Assembly: GCA_020846375.1 (NCBI GenBank)
Contig: JADLDZ010000276.1
Span: 1 to 6,858 of the forward strand
Source: Nitrospirales bacterium
GTDB lineage: Bacteria; Nitrospirota; Thermodesulfovibrionia; Thermodesulfovibrionales; Dissulfurispiraceae
Direction: 5' to 3'
Length of the DNA: 6,858 bases
Both the position numbers and the translations under genes were made by a program. This document shows, in pieces, positions 1-6,686 of this stretch. How positions within the stretch are numbered: the stretch's first letter is position 1; each line of letters opens with the position of its first letter. A model generated the notes under the pieces. It was not told where the DNA came from, did not search any database, and saw only the letters and a list, made by a program, of their open reading frames with translations.

Positions 1-194
1 CAAAAAACTTCGTGCAGCCCCCCGCTGTCCCGCTGCCCGATTTTGCTGCCGCCCTGAGTAACACGCTTTTCAGGCTGCCGGAGGTCCCACGCGCCGTTCA
101 TCTCGTTGAGCGTGAGCCCTCCGATGGGTTTCAGTTCTTTTCTTCCGGCATCTCTCCACCTTCGGCGTAGCTCTCTCCTTATGCTGTTATCCAT
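1..194 (-). CDS. Possible hypothetical protein, N-terminal part, running off the left edge
   Basis: A minus-strand frame is open from an ATG at 194-192 to the window edge, about 64 codons, beginning MDNSIRRELRRRW. The frame is also open upstream of that ATG to about base 273, where a TGA lies. About 69% of its codons start with a purine, and the strand is purine-rich, as expected of coding DNA; the competing + strand frame (3-170) scores only about 44%. The first 20 residues are rich in arginine, so the start would be strongly basic. There is no good ribosome binding site close to the ATG; the nearest purine-rich stretch (AGGGAG) is about 13 bases upstream. I do not recognise the product. If real, it is divergent from otsA. 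It may equally be non-coding. Confidence 0.27.
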   Translation of the reverse strand, partial: MDNSIRRELRRRWRDAGRKELKPIGGLTLNEMNGAWDLRQPEKRVTQGGSKIGQRDSGGLHEVF

Positions 195-335
195 GAGGGC
201 GGCCTGTCTCCCTTTCTGGCTAGTCCGGACGTTTGATCCGGCGTAGACGCGTCCGCTCTGAGGCGGGGAGAGAAATCAGGCCCTCTGCGGTACTCACCTG
301 CAAGAGTATTCCAGAAGGAAGAGCAGGAGGCGGTA

Positions 336-380
336 ATGTATGATTTTCACTTCGTGCTCGTCGAGGAACGGCACCGGTAG
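336..380 (+). CDS. Possible 14-residue leader peptide or upstream open reading frame
   Basis: ATG at 336 is preceded by AGGAGG at 325-330 with a 5-base spacer, the best Shine-Dalgarno arrangement in the window. It opens a frame of 14 codons (MYDFHFVLVEERHR) that stops at TAG 378-380, about 90 bases before otsA. It contains no run of one amino acid of the kind seen in attenuation leaders. It could be an upstream reading frame affecting otsA translation, the remnant of a gene, or chance. Only the strength of the ribosome binding site supports it. Confidence 0.25.
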   Translation: MYDFHFVLVEERHR

Positions 381-454
381 CAGCCCCGGCACTGCAGACA
401 CACCCTGACCTCTTCGCCGGGATCCGCATTCTCTTTAAGAAATTTATGGGAAGA

Positions 455-460
455 GAGAGG
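455..460 (+). promoter_or_regulatory. Ribosome binding site of otsA
   Basis: GAGAGG at the end of a purine run (451-460) lies 11 bases before the ATG at 472, a somewhat long spacing. An in-frame TGA at 463-465 rules out any start further upstream, so 472 is the earliest possible start for the long form of OtsA. Confidence 0.5.
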
Positions 461-471
461 TATGATCCGAG

Positions 472-2727
472 ATGAAGATAACCAAACGGCTCATCGTAGC
501 CCTTACGATAGTTATCGCAGCAGTAACCGTGCTCTTTGCGCTGTATCAGGTGCATGAGGAGAAACAGCGCCTTATCGGAGAGCTCGAGAGGAGGACCCTC
601 ATTCTCGCGGACAGCCTGCAGGAATCGGTTGCACCCCTTATGCAATCCGACTCCCCCGCAAAGCTGAACCGCCTCGTGGTGCGTTTCGGCAATCGCGAAA
701 GGCTCAGGGGAGTTGTCGTCTTCGACAGACAGGGGACCATCCTGGCCTCGACGCCGGAGCTCCGGCAGAAGATCCCGCAGCCCTTTCCCGAAGCGGTACG
801 CTCTTTCCTGGAAAACCGCGCAGAAAGCGGCTTCATCAACATTGAAGGGAGCAGGACGTATGTCTATGTGCTCCCCCTTGCGGGTGAGGAGGCGCTTTTG
901 GGGACAATGGCCCTTTTCCACGATGCCTCCTACATCGATGTCAGGCTGATGGAGATCGGGAAACATAACCTCCTTCGCTTCCTGGCCCATACTCTCCTCA
1001 TCGTCCTTATCACCCTCATCGTAGTCCGGTGGAGCATTACCGGGCCCATCGCGCAGATAGCGGCATGGATGAGAGAGCAGAGGACGGGAAAAAGCAGGAC
1101 GGGGCAGCCCATGATCGCACCGAGGGGGGATGTTCTCGCACCCCTGGTCTCGGAGGTCGCGCACCTCGCCAAAAGCCTTGCCCTGGCGCGTGCGAAAGCC
1201 GATGAGAAAGCCGTGATGCGCCTGCCGTCCGACTCCTCCTGGACCGCTCAGCGCCTGAAGGACCACATGCAGGAAGAGCTGGGGGGGAGGAAGCTCTTCG
1301 TCGTTTCGAACCGCGAGCCGTACCTGCACCTGCGGGAGGGCAGCGTGGTGAGGTGCATCATTCCGGCAGGAGGATTGGTGACGGCGCTGGACCCTGTCAT
1401 GCGCATATCGGACGGAACCTGGATCGCCCATGGGAGCGGTAACGCCGACCGCGATACCGTGGATGCGCGCGACAGGCTGCGCGTCCCCCCCGAGAACCCG
1501 TCGTATACCCTGAGGAGGGTATGGTTTACCAAGGAGGAAGAGGAGGGGTACTACTACGGCTTTTCCAACGAGGGCATGTGGCCGCTCTGTCATATCACGC
1601 ACACCCGACCCCTCTTCCGTCTCGAGGACTGGATCGAATACCAGAAGGTGAACGAGAAATTCACCGAGGCAGTGCTCCAGGAGATCGACGGGGAGGAGTC
1701 TCCCCTCGTTCTGATCCAGGACTACCATCTCGCCCTGCTCCCCCTTCTGGTGAAAAAGAGGAGGCCCGATGCGAAGGTAGCGCTCTTCTGGCATATCCCC
1801 TGGCCCAACCCGGAGTCTTTCGGCATCTGTCCGTGGCAGCAGGAGATCCTCCTGGGCATGCTGGGAGCGGATATCATCGGCTTCCATATACAGTTCCACT
1901 GCAACAATTTCCTGGATACCGTCGACCGCTTCCTCGAATCGAAGATCGATTGGGAGCAGTTTTCGGTCAGCCGCGGCGGGCATACGACTCTTGTCAAACC
2001 GTTCCCGATAAGCGTCCGGTTCGACGGTATCGACCCTCTGGAGCCAAAAGAAAGGGTCCACACGCCGGATCGTGCCGAGCTCCTCGCCGGGATCGGGGTG
2101 CAGGCGAAGTACCTGGGCGTGGGAGTCGACCGCATCGACTACACCAAGGGCATTCCCGAGCGCTTCAGGGCGATCGAGCGTTTTCTCGAGAAGTATCCCG
2201 AATTTATCGGCTCGTTTACTTTCGTGGAGCTCGGGGCCCCAAGCCGCACTCATATCAAGAGGTACTATGACCTGCTGGCCGAAGTGGACGAGGCGGTGAA
2301 CAGGATCAACTGGCGCTTTCAGACCGCGGAATGGAAGCCCATTGTCTTCCTCAAGGCCCACCACAGCCATGATGAGATCGACCGCTTTTACCGGATAGCG
2401 GACCTCTGCATGGTCACCTCTCTCCACGACGGAATGAACCTGGTCGCGAAGGAGTTTGTCGCCTCCCAGGAAGACGGGGAGGGGGTATTGATCCTCAGCC
2501 AGTTCGCCGGGGCATCAAGGGAGCTGAAAGATGCGATCATCGTCAATCCCTATGACAGGGAGGAAATGGCCGATGCACTCTTCCTTTCCCTTACGATGAA
2601 ACAGCAGGAGAGAGCCGAACGGATGCGGCGCATGCGCAGGGCAGTAGGCGAGAACACCATTTACCGATGGGCAGGGGACCTCATCACCGCCCTCGCACGC
2701 CTCCGCTCCCCGGAGGACAGGGCATGA
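472..2727 (+). CDS. otsA: Alpha,alpha-trehalose-6-phosphate synthase with membrane-anchored sensor-like N-terminus
   Basis: A 751-residue GT20 glycosyltransferase joining NDP-glucose (usually UDP-glucose) to glucose-6-phosphate to give trehalose-6-phosphate. The catalytic domain (about 273-745) has the family's key residues when compared by eye with E. coli OtsA: VSNR with R281, the AGGL donor loop (G300-G301), W317, YYYGFSN and W370, QDYH (D417), WHIP (H441), DRIDYTKG (R554, K559) and HDGMNLVAKE (D653, E661). E. coli OtsA is about 474 residues, so roughly 270 residues are extra. These comprise a transmembrane helix (about 7-26), an extracytoplasmic domain (27-166) with a Cache-like pattern (GVVVFDRQGTILAST), a second helix (about 167-186) and a HAMP-like segment (about 187-242, with P192). 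The catalytic part should face the cytoplasm. In-frame TGA at 463-465 fixes the first start. It overlaps otsB by ATGA, indicating translational coupling. A possible internal start at codon 266 would give a soluble enzyme. The enzyme call is firm; the sensing role is inference. Confidence 0.95.
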   Translation: MKITKRLIVALTIVIAAVTVLFALYQVHEEKQRLIGELERRTLILADSLQESVAPLMQSDSPAKLNRLVVRFGNRERLRGVVVFDRQGTILASTPELRQKIPQPFPEAVRSFLENRAESGFINIEGSRTYVYVLPLAGEEALLGTMALFHDASYIDVRLMEIGKHNLLRFLAHTLLIVLITLIVVRWSITGPIAQIAAWMREQRTGKSRTGQPMIAPRGDVLAPLVSEVAHLAKSLALARAKADEKAVMRLPSDSSWTAQRLKDHMQEELGGRKLFVVSNREPYLHLREGSVVRCIIPAGGLVTALDPVMRISDGTWIAHGSGNADRDTVDARDRLRVPPENPSYTLRRVWFTKEEEEGYYYGFSNEGMWPLCHITHTRPLFRLEDWIEYQKVNEKFTEAVLQEIDGEESPLVLIQDYHLALLPLLVKKRRPDAKVALFWHIPWPNPESFGICPWQQEILLGMLGADIIGFHIQFHCNNFLDTVDRFLESKIDWEQFSVSRGGHTTLVKPFPISVRFDGIDPLEPKERVHTPDRAELLAGIGVQAKYLGVGVDRIDYTKGIPERFRAIERFLEKYPEFIGSFTFVELGAPSRTHIKRYYDLLAEVDEAVNRINWRFQTAEWKPIVFLKAHHSHDEIDRFYRIADLCMVTSLHDGMNLVAKEFVASQEDGEGVLILSQFAGASRELKDAIIVNPYDREEMADALFLSLTMKQQERAERMRRMRRAVGENTIYRWAGDLITALARLRSPEDRA
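2712..2716 (+). promoter_or_regulatory. Ribosome binding site of otsB
   Basis: GGAGG lies inside the otsA 3' end, 7 bases before the ATG at 2724. It selects this start over an in-frame ATG at 2667, which would add 19 unconserved residues and deepen the overlap with otsA. Confidence 0.8.
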
Positions 2728-3560
2728 AAAAAGAGCCCGGCCCGCACTACTTCTTCGGGACAGAGGAGCCTGTCAGCCGGATCTCGAGGGCACTGCAGCA
2801 CTTCAAGATAGCCCTTTTCTTCGATTTCGACGGGACCCTCGTTCCCCTTCAGAACGACCCTGCGCATTGTATGCCCTCAGAAGAGACGAAGGCGCTCCTG
2901 CAATCGCTGGCCGATTCCCCCCTCTGCTTCCTGATGATCCTGAGCGGAAGGTCCCTGCCCGACCTCCAGGAAAGGATCGGCCTCAGCGGGATCTACTACG
3001 GCGGCAACCACGGCCTCGATATCGCGGGACCGGATGTGCGGTACACGCACCCGGATGCGGTCCTCCTGAAAAGAGCGATCCATCGGGTAGGACGGAAGCT
3101 AGAAAGCGATATCGCGGGAATCCGTGGTGCATGGATTGAAAACAAGGAATTCACTCTTGCCCTCCACTACCGGAATGTAGGAGAAAAGGATATTCCCCTG
3201 GTGCAGGCAACTTTCGAAAAGGCAGCAGACACCCTCTCCGGGAAGGGAGCGATGACCGTGATCAAGGGGAAGAAGGTCCTTGAGCTCGCCCCGGGTATCC
3301 GGTGGAACAAGGGAGCGGCAGCCCTCTGGATGCTGAAGCAGTGGGGAGACCTCTGTCTGCCGATTGCCGTGGGAGACGACCAGACCGACGAGACAGTCTT
3401 CCATGCCCTTGGGGGAATGGGGCTCTGCATACGGATCGGGAAGTCGAAAACAACGCATGCACAGTACTACCTCAAGGGCTCGCGGGAAACCCTGCGACTG
3501 ATGCGGGAAGTAAAAAGACACGTGGAGAAAGCCCGCTCCCCCTCCTTCCCTCTTCCTTGA
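2724..3560 (+). CDS. otsB: Trehalose-6-phosphate phosphatase
   Basis: A 278-residue HAD-superfamily phosphatase that removes phosphate from trehalose-6-phosphate, the second step of the OtsAB route. The HAD motifs are present in order: motif I FFDFDGTL with nucleophile D34 and acid/base D36; motif II ILSGR with S74; the family signature GNHGLDI (94-100); LHYRN (147-151) in the cap region; KGKKVLELAP (181-190); lysine K196 in NKGAA; and the Mg-binding GDDQTDE (217-223). Its length fits the roughly 250-280 residues of bacterial OtsB. No signal peptide or membrane segment is visible, so it is cytosolic. The start ATG overlaps the otsA stop (ATGA), and the ribosome binding site lies within otsA, so the two are almost surely co-transcribed and translationally coupled. 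The C-terminal tail (about 265-278, ending SPSFPLP) is not conserved and borders the putA promoter region. Confidence 0.96.
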   Translation: MKKEPGPHYFFGTEEPVSRISRALQHFKIALFFDFDGTLVPLQNDPAHCMPSEETKALLQSLADSPLCFLMILSGRSLPDLQERIGLSGIYYGGNHGLDIAGPDVRYTHPDAVLLKRAIHRVGRKLESDIAGIRGAWIENKEFTLALHYRNVGEKDIPLVQATFEKAADTLSGKGAMTVIKGKKVLELAPGIRWNKGAAALWMLKQWGDLCLPIAVGDDQTDETVFHALGGMGLCIRIGKSKTTHAQYYLKGSRETLRLMREVKRHVEKARSPSFPLP

Positions 3561-3576
3561 GAGAAGGGCTCTTCTC
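3561..3576 (+). terminator. Small hairpin just after otsB, possible weak terminator or mRNA end
   Basis: GAGAAG (3561-3566), a GGCT loop and CTTCTC (3571-3576) form a perfect 6-bp stem directly after the otsB stop codon. It is followed by C-rich sequence, not a run of T, so it is not a canonical intrinsic terminator. A second stem, GAGAG/CTCTC, lies at 3599-3612 with a GCTG loop. They may slow polymerase or protect the otsAB transcript end, or be chance. Confidence 0.25.
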
Positions 3577-3616
3577 CTCCTCCCCGGACAAAGGATGGGA
3601 GAGGCTGCTCTCTTGC

Positions 3617-3625
3617 TGGTATAAT
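3617..3625 (+). promoter_or_regulatory. Extended -10 promoter for putA
   Basis: TGGTATAAT matches the extended -10 consensus TGnTATAAT exactly. The -35 position at 17-base spacing (3597-3602, GGGAGA) is poor, which extended -10 promoters tolerate. Transcription would start near 3632, 9 bases before the first putA ATG (3641) and about 51 bases before the second (3683). This would let putA be expressed apart from otsAB. Confidence 0.55.
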
Positions 3626-3640
3626 GAGCTTAATCCGGTA

Positions 3641-6600
3641 ATGACGGGAGATGCCCTGAAAGGAGCCATACACGGGGGGAGGATGGGACACGGCACAAGC
3701 GAAGAGGAGAATATCAGGAATATCGCCTTCGCGCTTTTTTCTTTCCTGAGGGAGGAGCGGCCCTCCCTTTTCGACAGGAAGGGCTGGAAAGGCAGGATCA
3801 TCAGATGGGCGATGCGGGATGACTCCTTCAAGGTCCAGCTCCTCAGGTTCATCGATGTGCTGCCGGTCGTGAAGGACGATGCCCTGCTGCTCCGGTTGTT
3901 CAGGGAGTATTTCGACGAAGTTCCCGACACTCCCCTCATCGTACGGCGCGGGATGGAACGCCTCTCCCGGGGAAGCGCCGTGCCCCGTGTTATCGCCGCG
4001 GTCATCCGGGCCTCCACCAAATCCCTCGCCCGGCAGTTCATCGCCGGCAACGGTCCGGAAGACGCGCTCGATGCCCTCCGATCGCTGAGAGAGGAAGGCG
4101 CCGCAGTGAGTGTCGACCTGTTGGGCGAAGCGGTCGTGAGCGACAGCGAAGCGGAGCGCTACGGCGCACGGTACCGGGAGCTTCTGGCATTTCTCGCGCC
4201 AAGGGTGCAGCCGCGGAATACGCCGCACAATCCGCCATCACGGCCCGGACATAATCCCCTGACCGCAGAGGACAGGCTGGACATCTCCCTGAAAGCATCC
4301 TCCTTCTATTCGCAGATAGAACCCCTGAACTGGGAAGGATCCATCGAACGGGTGAAAAACGGCCTGCGCCCCCTCTTTGAACAGGCGCAGGCGCTCGGCG
4401 CCTCCATTACCTTCGACATGGAGCATTACTACTATAAGGATCTCACCATCGCCATCTTCAAGAGTCTCCTCAACGAATTCCCCGGCTTCCCCGATGCGGG
4501 AATCGCGCTCCAGGCATATCTGAGGGACACGCGGGAAGACCTCGCCTCGCTCCTCGGATGGGCAAAGGAAAAAGGCCGGCGCATTTCCGTGCGGCTGGTG
4601 AAGGGAGCCTACTGGGACTATGAGACGGTGATACACCGGCAGAAGGGATGGCCGGTGCCGGTGTACCTCCGCAAGGACGAGACGGATCGCTGCTACGAGG
4701 AGCTCACGGGGATGCTCCTCGAAAATACCGCCTCGGTGTATCCCGCCTTTGCCACCCATAATATCCGGAGCATCAGCAATGCCCTTGCCCTTGCCGAAAG
4801 GCTCGGGGTCTCACGGGGGAGCTTCGAGTTCCAGGTCCTCTACGGCATGGGAGACCCGGTGCGGAAAGCGCTGCGGCGGATGCGCGTCAGGGTGCCCGTG
4901 CGGGTATACTCCCCGGTGGGAGAGCTCATCCCCGGGATGGCCTACCTCGTAAGGAGAATCCTCGAGAACACTTCCAATGAATCCTTCCTCAGGAAGTCCT
5001 TTGCCGAAGGGATGTCCTTCGAGGAGCTCGTGCGGCCTCCTCACCCTGAAGAACCCGTGCCGGAAGAGGCCTTGCCTGAGAATGAGAAGCAGGGGAGTGT
5101 CTTCAGAAATGAGCCGGAGACCGACTTTTCGAAGGCGCACAATAGGAAGAGGATGGAAGAGGCGCTCCGTGCGGTACGGAAAGGGCTGGGAAGGAAATAT
5201 CCCCTCTTTCTGGGCAATGAAGAGGTCTATACCGCCCGGGAGACCCCCTCCGTGAACCCGGCGCGGCCCGATGAGGTAGTGGGCGCCGTCTCTTCCGCCT
5301 CGCGAGAGGAGGCGGAAAGGGCGGTCAGGGAGGCAAAAGCGGCGTATGCGCGCTGGAGGAGGGTTTCTCCCTCAATCCGGGCCGGCTACCTTTTCCGGGC
5401 CGCGGAAGAGATGAGAAAGAGGAGGTTCGAGCTCGCGGCCCTCGAAGTGTACGAAGTGGGGAAACCGATCCTGGAGGCGGACGCCGATGTTGCCGAGGCC
5501 ATCGACTATCTCGAATATTACGGCGGGCAGATAACGGAGCTCGCAAAGCCGCAGCGCCTCGGGCGTTATCCGGCGGAGGTGAACGAATACTTCTTCGAGC
5601 CGAAGGGCATCGGTGTGGTGATCTCCCCCTGGAACTTCCCCCTCGCCATTCCCACAGGGATGGCATCGGCAGGCATTGTCGCCGGAAACTGCGTGATCCT
5701 CAAGCCGTCCGGTCTGTCCCCTGTCGTTGCATGGCGGCTCATCGAGGTTTTCAGGGCGGCTGGGCTGCCTCCGGGAGTGCTCCAGTATCTGCCGGGCCCC
5801 GGCGGAGAGGTGGGGGAGCACCTCGTGGAGCACCCCGGCATCGACTTTATCGCCTTCACCGGCTCGAAAGAGGTCGGATTGAGGATTGCTGCGCTTGCCG
5901 GCAGGACCCGTCCGGGCCAGACGAGTGTGAAGAGGGTAGTGGCGGAGATGGGGGGAAAGAACGCAATCATCGTGGATGCTACCGCCGATCTCGACGAGGC
6001 GGTAAGGGGGGTCCTGGTATCCGCCCTCGGCTATCAGGGACAGAAGTGCTCCGCCTGCTCCCGGGTCATCGTCCTGCAGGAGGTGTACGCGGAGTTCTGC
6101 GGAAGGTTGAAAGAGGCGATGAAGAGCATCGAAATCGGTCCCCCCGAAAGCCCCTCCACGTTCATGGGGCCCCTTGCCGACAGGGAGGCGCTGAAAAAAG
6201 TGCAGGCATATGTGGAGAGGGGGAAAGAGGAAGGAAAGCCGTTGCTGGTGCGAGAAGCCGGGGACGAGGGATATTACCATGGACCCGTTCTCCTTGAAGT
6301 ATCTCCCGACGCGGTCGTCGCCCGCGAGGAGATATTCGGCCCGGTGCTCTCGGTGATGAAAGCGGCGGATGGGGAGGAGGCCCTCGCCCTCGCCAACAGG
6401 ACCGAATACGCCCTGACAGGAGGGATCTTTTCGAGGAGCCCCAACGCGATACGACAGGCAAAGGAGGAGCTCAGGGCGGGCAACCTGTACATCAACAGGA
6501 AAATCACCGGGGCGCTCGTCGGAAGGCAGCCCTTCGGAGGGCTCGGCATGTCCGGAGTCGGCTCGAAGGCGGGCGGTCCCGACTATCTCCTGCAGTTCAT

Positions 6601-6661
6601 GAACCCGAAGACGATCAGCGAGAATACCCTCCGGAAGGGGGTCGCACCTCCCGGGGAATGA
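3641..6661 (+). CDS. putA: Bifunctional proline dehydrogenase / L-glutamate gamma-semialdehyde dehydrogenase (PutA)
   Basis: Oxidises proline to pyrroline-5-carboxylate with FAD, then the hydrolysed semialdehyde to glutamate with NAD; about 1006 residues. After an N-terminal helical arm (about 20-135), the proline dehydrogenase barrel shows VDLLGE (158-163), ISLKAS with K218, FDMEHY (258-263), QAYLRD (from 291), VRLVKGAYWD (317-326), ATHN (371-374), FEFQVLYGMG (395-404) and YLVRRILENTSN with the substrate-binding pair R438-R439. A variable proline/glutamate-rich linker (about 465-490) leads to the aldehyde dehydrogenase: SPWNFP with N665, LKPSG with K688, FTGS (739-742), EMGGKN with E769, GQKCSA with catalytic C803, EEIFGP (896-901), and the PutA-type ending FGGLGMSGVGSKAGGPDYLL. 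No ribbon-helix-helix DNA-binding domain is present, so it is unlikely to be its own repressor. The start is uncertain: ATG 3641 has no clear ribosome binding site; ATG 3683 (992 residues) has GGAGG directly against it, with no spacer. Conserved sequence begins only after 3683. Confidence 0.95.
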   Translation: MTGDALKGAIHGGRMGHGTSEEENIRNIAFALFSFLREERPSLFDRKGWKGRIIRWAMRDDSFKVQLLRFIDVLPVVKDDALLLRLFREYFDEVPDTPLIVRRGMERLSRGSAVPRVIAAVIRASTKSLARQFIAGNGPEDALDALRSLREEGAAVSVDLLGEAVVSDSEAERYGARYRELLAFLAPRVQPRNTPHNPPSRPGHNPLTAEDRLDISLKASSFYSQIEPLNWEGSIERVKNGLRPLFEQAQALGASITFDMEHYYYKDLTIAIFKSLLNEFPGFPDAGIALQAYLRDTREDLASLLGWAKEKGRRISVRLVKGAYWDYETVIHRQKGWPVPVYLRKDETDRCYEELTGMLLENTASVYPAFATHNIRSISNALALAERLGVSRGSFEFQVLYGMGDPVRKALRRMRVRVPVRVYSPVGELIPGMAYLVRRILENTSNESFLRKSFAEGMSFEELVRPPHPEEPVPEEALPENEKQGSVFRNEPETDFSKAHNRKRMEEALRAVRKGLGRKYPLFLGNEEVYTARETPSVNPARPDEVVGAVSSASREEAERAVREAKAAYARWRRVSPSIRAGYLFRAAEEMRKRRFELAALEVYEVGKPILEADADVAEAIDYLEYYGGQITELAKPQRLGRYPAEVNEYFFEPKGIGVVISPWNFPLAIPTGMASAGIVAGNCVILKPSGLSPVVAWRLIEVFRAAGLPPGVLQYLPGPGGEVGEHLVEHPGIDFIAFTGSKEVGLRIAALAGRTRPGQTSVKRVVAEMGGKNAIIVDATADLDEAVRGVLVSALGYQGQKCSACSRVIVLQEVYAEFCGRLKEAMKSIEIGPPESPSTFMGPLADREALKKVQAYVERGKEEGKPLLVREAGDEGYYHGPVLLEVSPDAVVAREEIFGPVLSVMKAADGEEALALANRTEYALTGGIFSRSPNAIRQAKEELRAGNLYINRKITGALVGRQPFGGLGMSGVGSKAGGPDYLLQFMNPKTISENTLRKGVAPPGE

Positions 6662-6686
6662 GAGAAGCGGGGTTGCCGTGTCCTCT

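Larger units (their letters stand above)
195..471. other. Intergenic region upstream of otsA
   Basis: These 277 bases hold no convincing gene. A perfect 8-base palindrome, GTCCGGAC, lies at 223-230, and a weak 4-bp stem (CCGC/GCGG) at 253-266. A tiny reading frame with a perfect Shine-Dalgarno sequence lies at 336-380 and is listed separately. An AT-rich island (431-447, with TTTAAGAAATTTA) sits just before the otsA ribosome binding site. I found no convincing sigma-70 or sigma-54 promoter pair here, so the otsA promoter is not located; it probably lies in this region because nothing upstream is co-oriented with confidence. Confidence 0.5.

Noticed and set aside
3..170. Plus-strand open frame at the left edge ending in TAG at 168-170
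   Set aside because: Its strand is pyrimidine-rich and only about 44% of codons begin with a purine, against about 69% for the opposite frame; the product is not recognisable. It is not fully excluded.
366..395. GGCAC repeats resembling a sigma-54 promoter
   Set aside because: The GG to GC spacing is 10 instead of 12 and the -12 element does not match.
220..2427. A 735-codon open frame on the minus strand opposite otsA
   Set aside because: It lies wholly opposite a gene with all catalytic motifs, its translation has no recognisable family features, and GC-rich codon use commonly opens such antisense frames.
2667..2723. Earlier in-frame start for otsB
   Set aside because: The ATG at 2724 has a well-spaced GGAGG and the classic ATGA overlap with otsA; the extra residues are basic and unlike OtsB.
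3302..3640. Upstream extension of the putA frame into otsB
   Set aside because: It would overlap otsB by about 259 bases, its translation is unlike PutA, and a consensus promoter lies between this stretch and the first plausible start.
3467..4228. A 253-codon minus-strand frame opposite the otsB end and the putA start
   Set aside because: It is low-complexity and motif-free, and is explained as the antisense of two well-supported genes.
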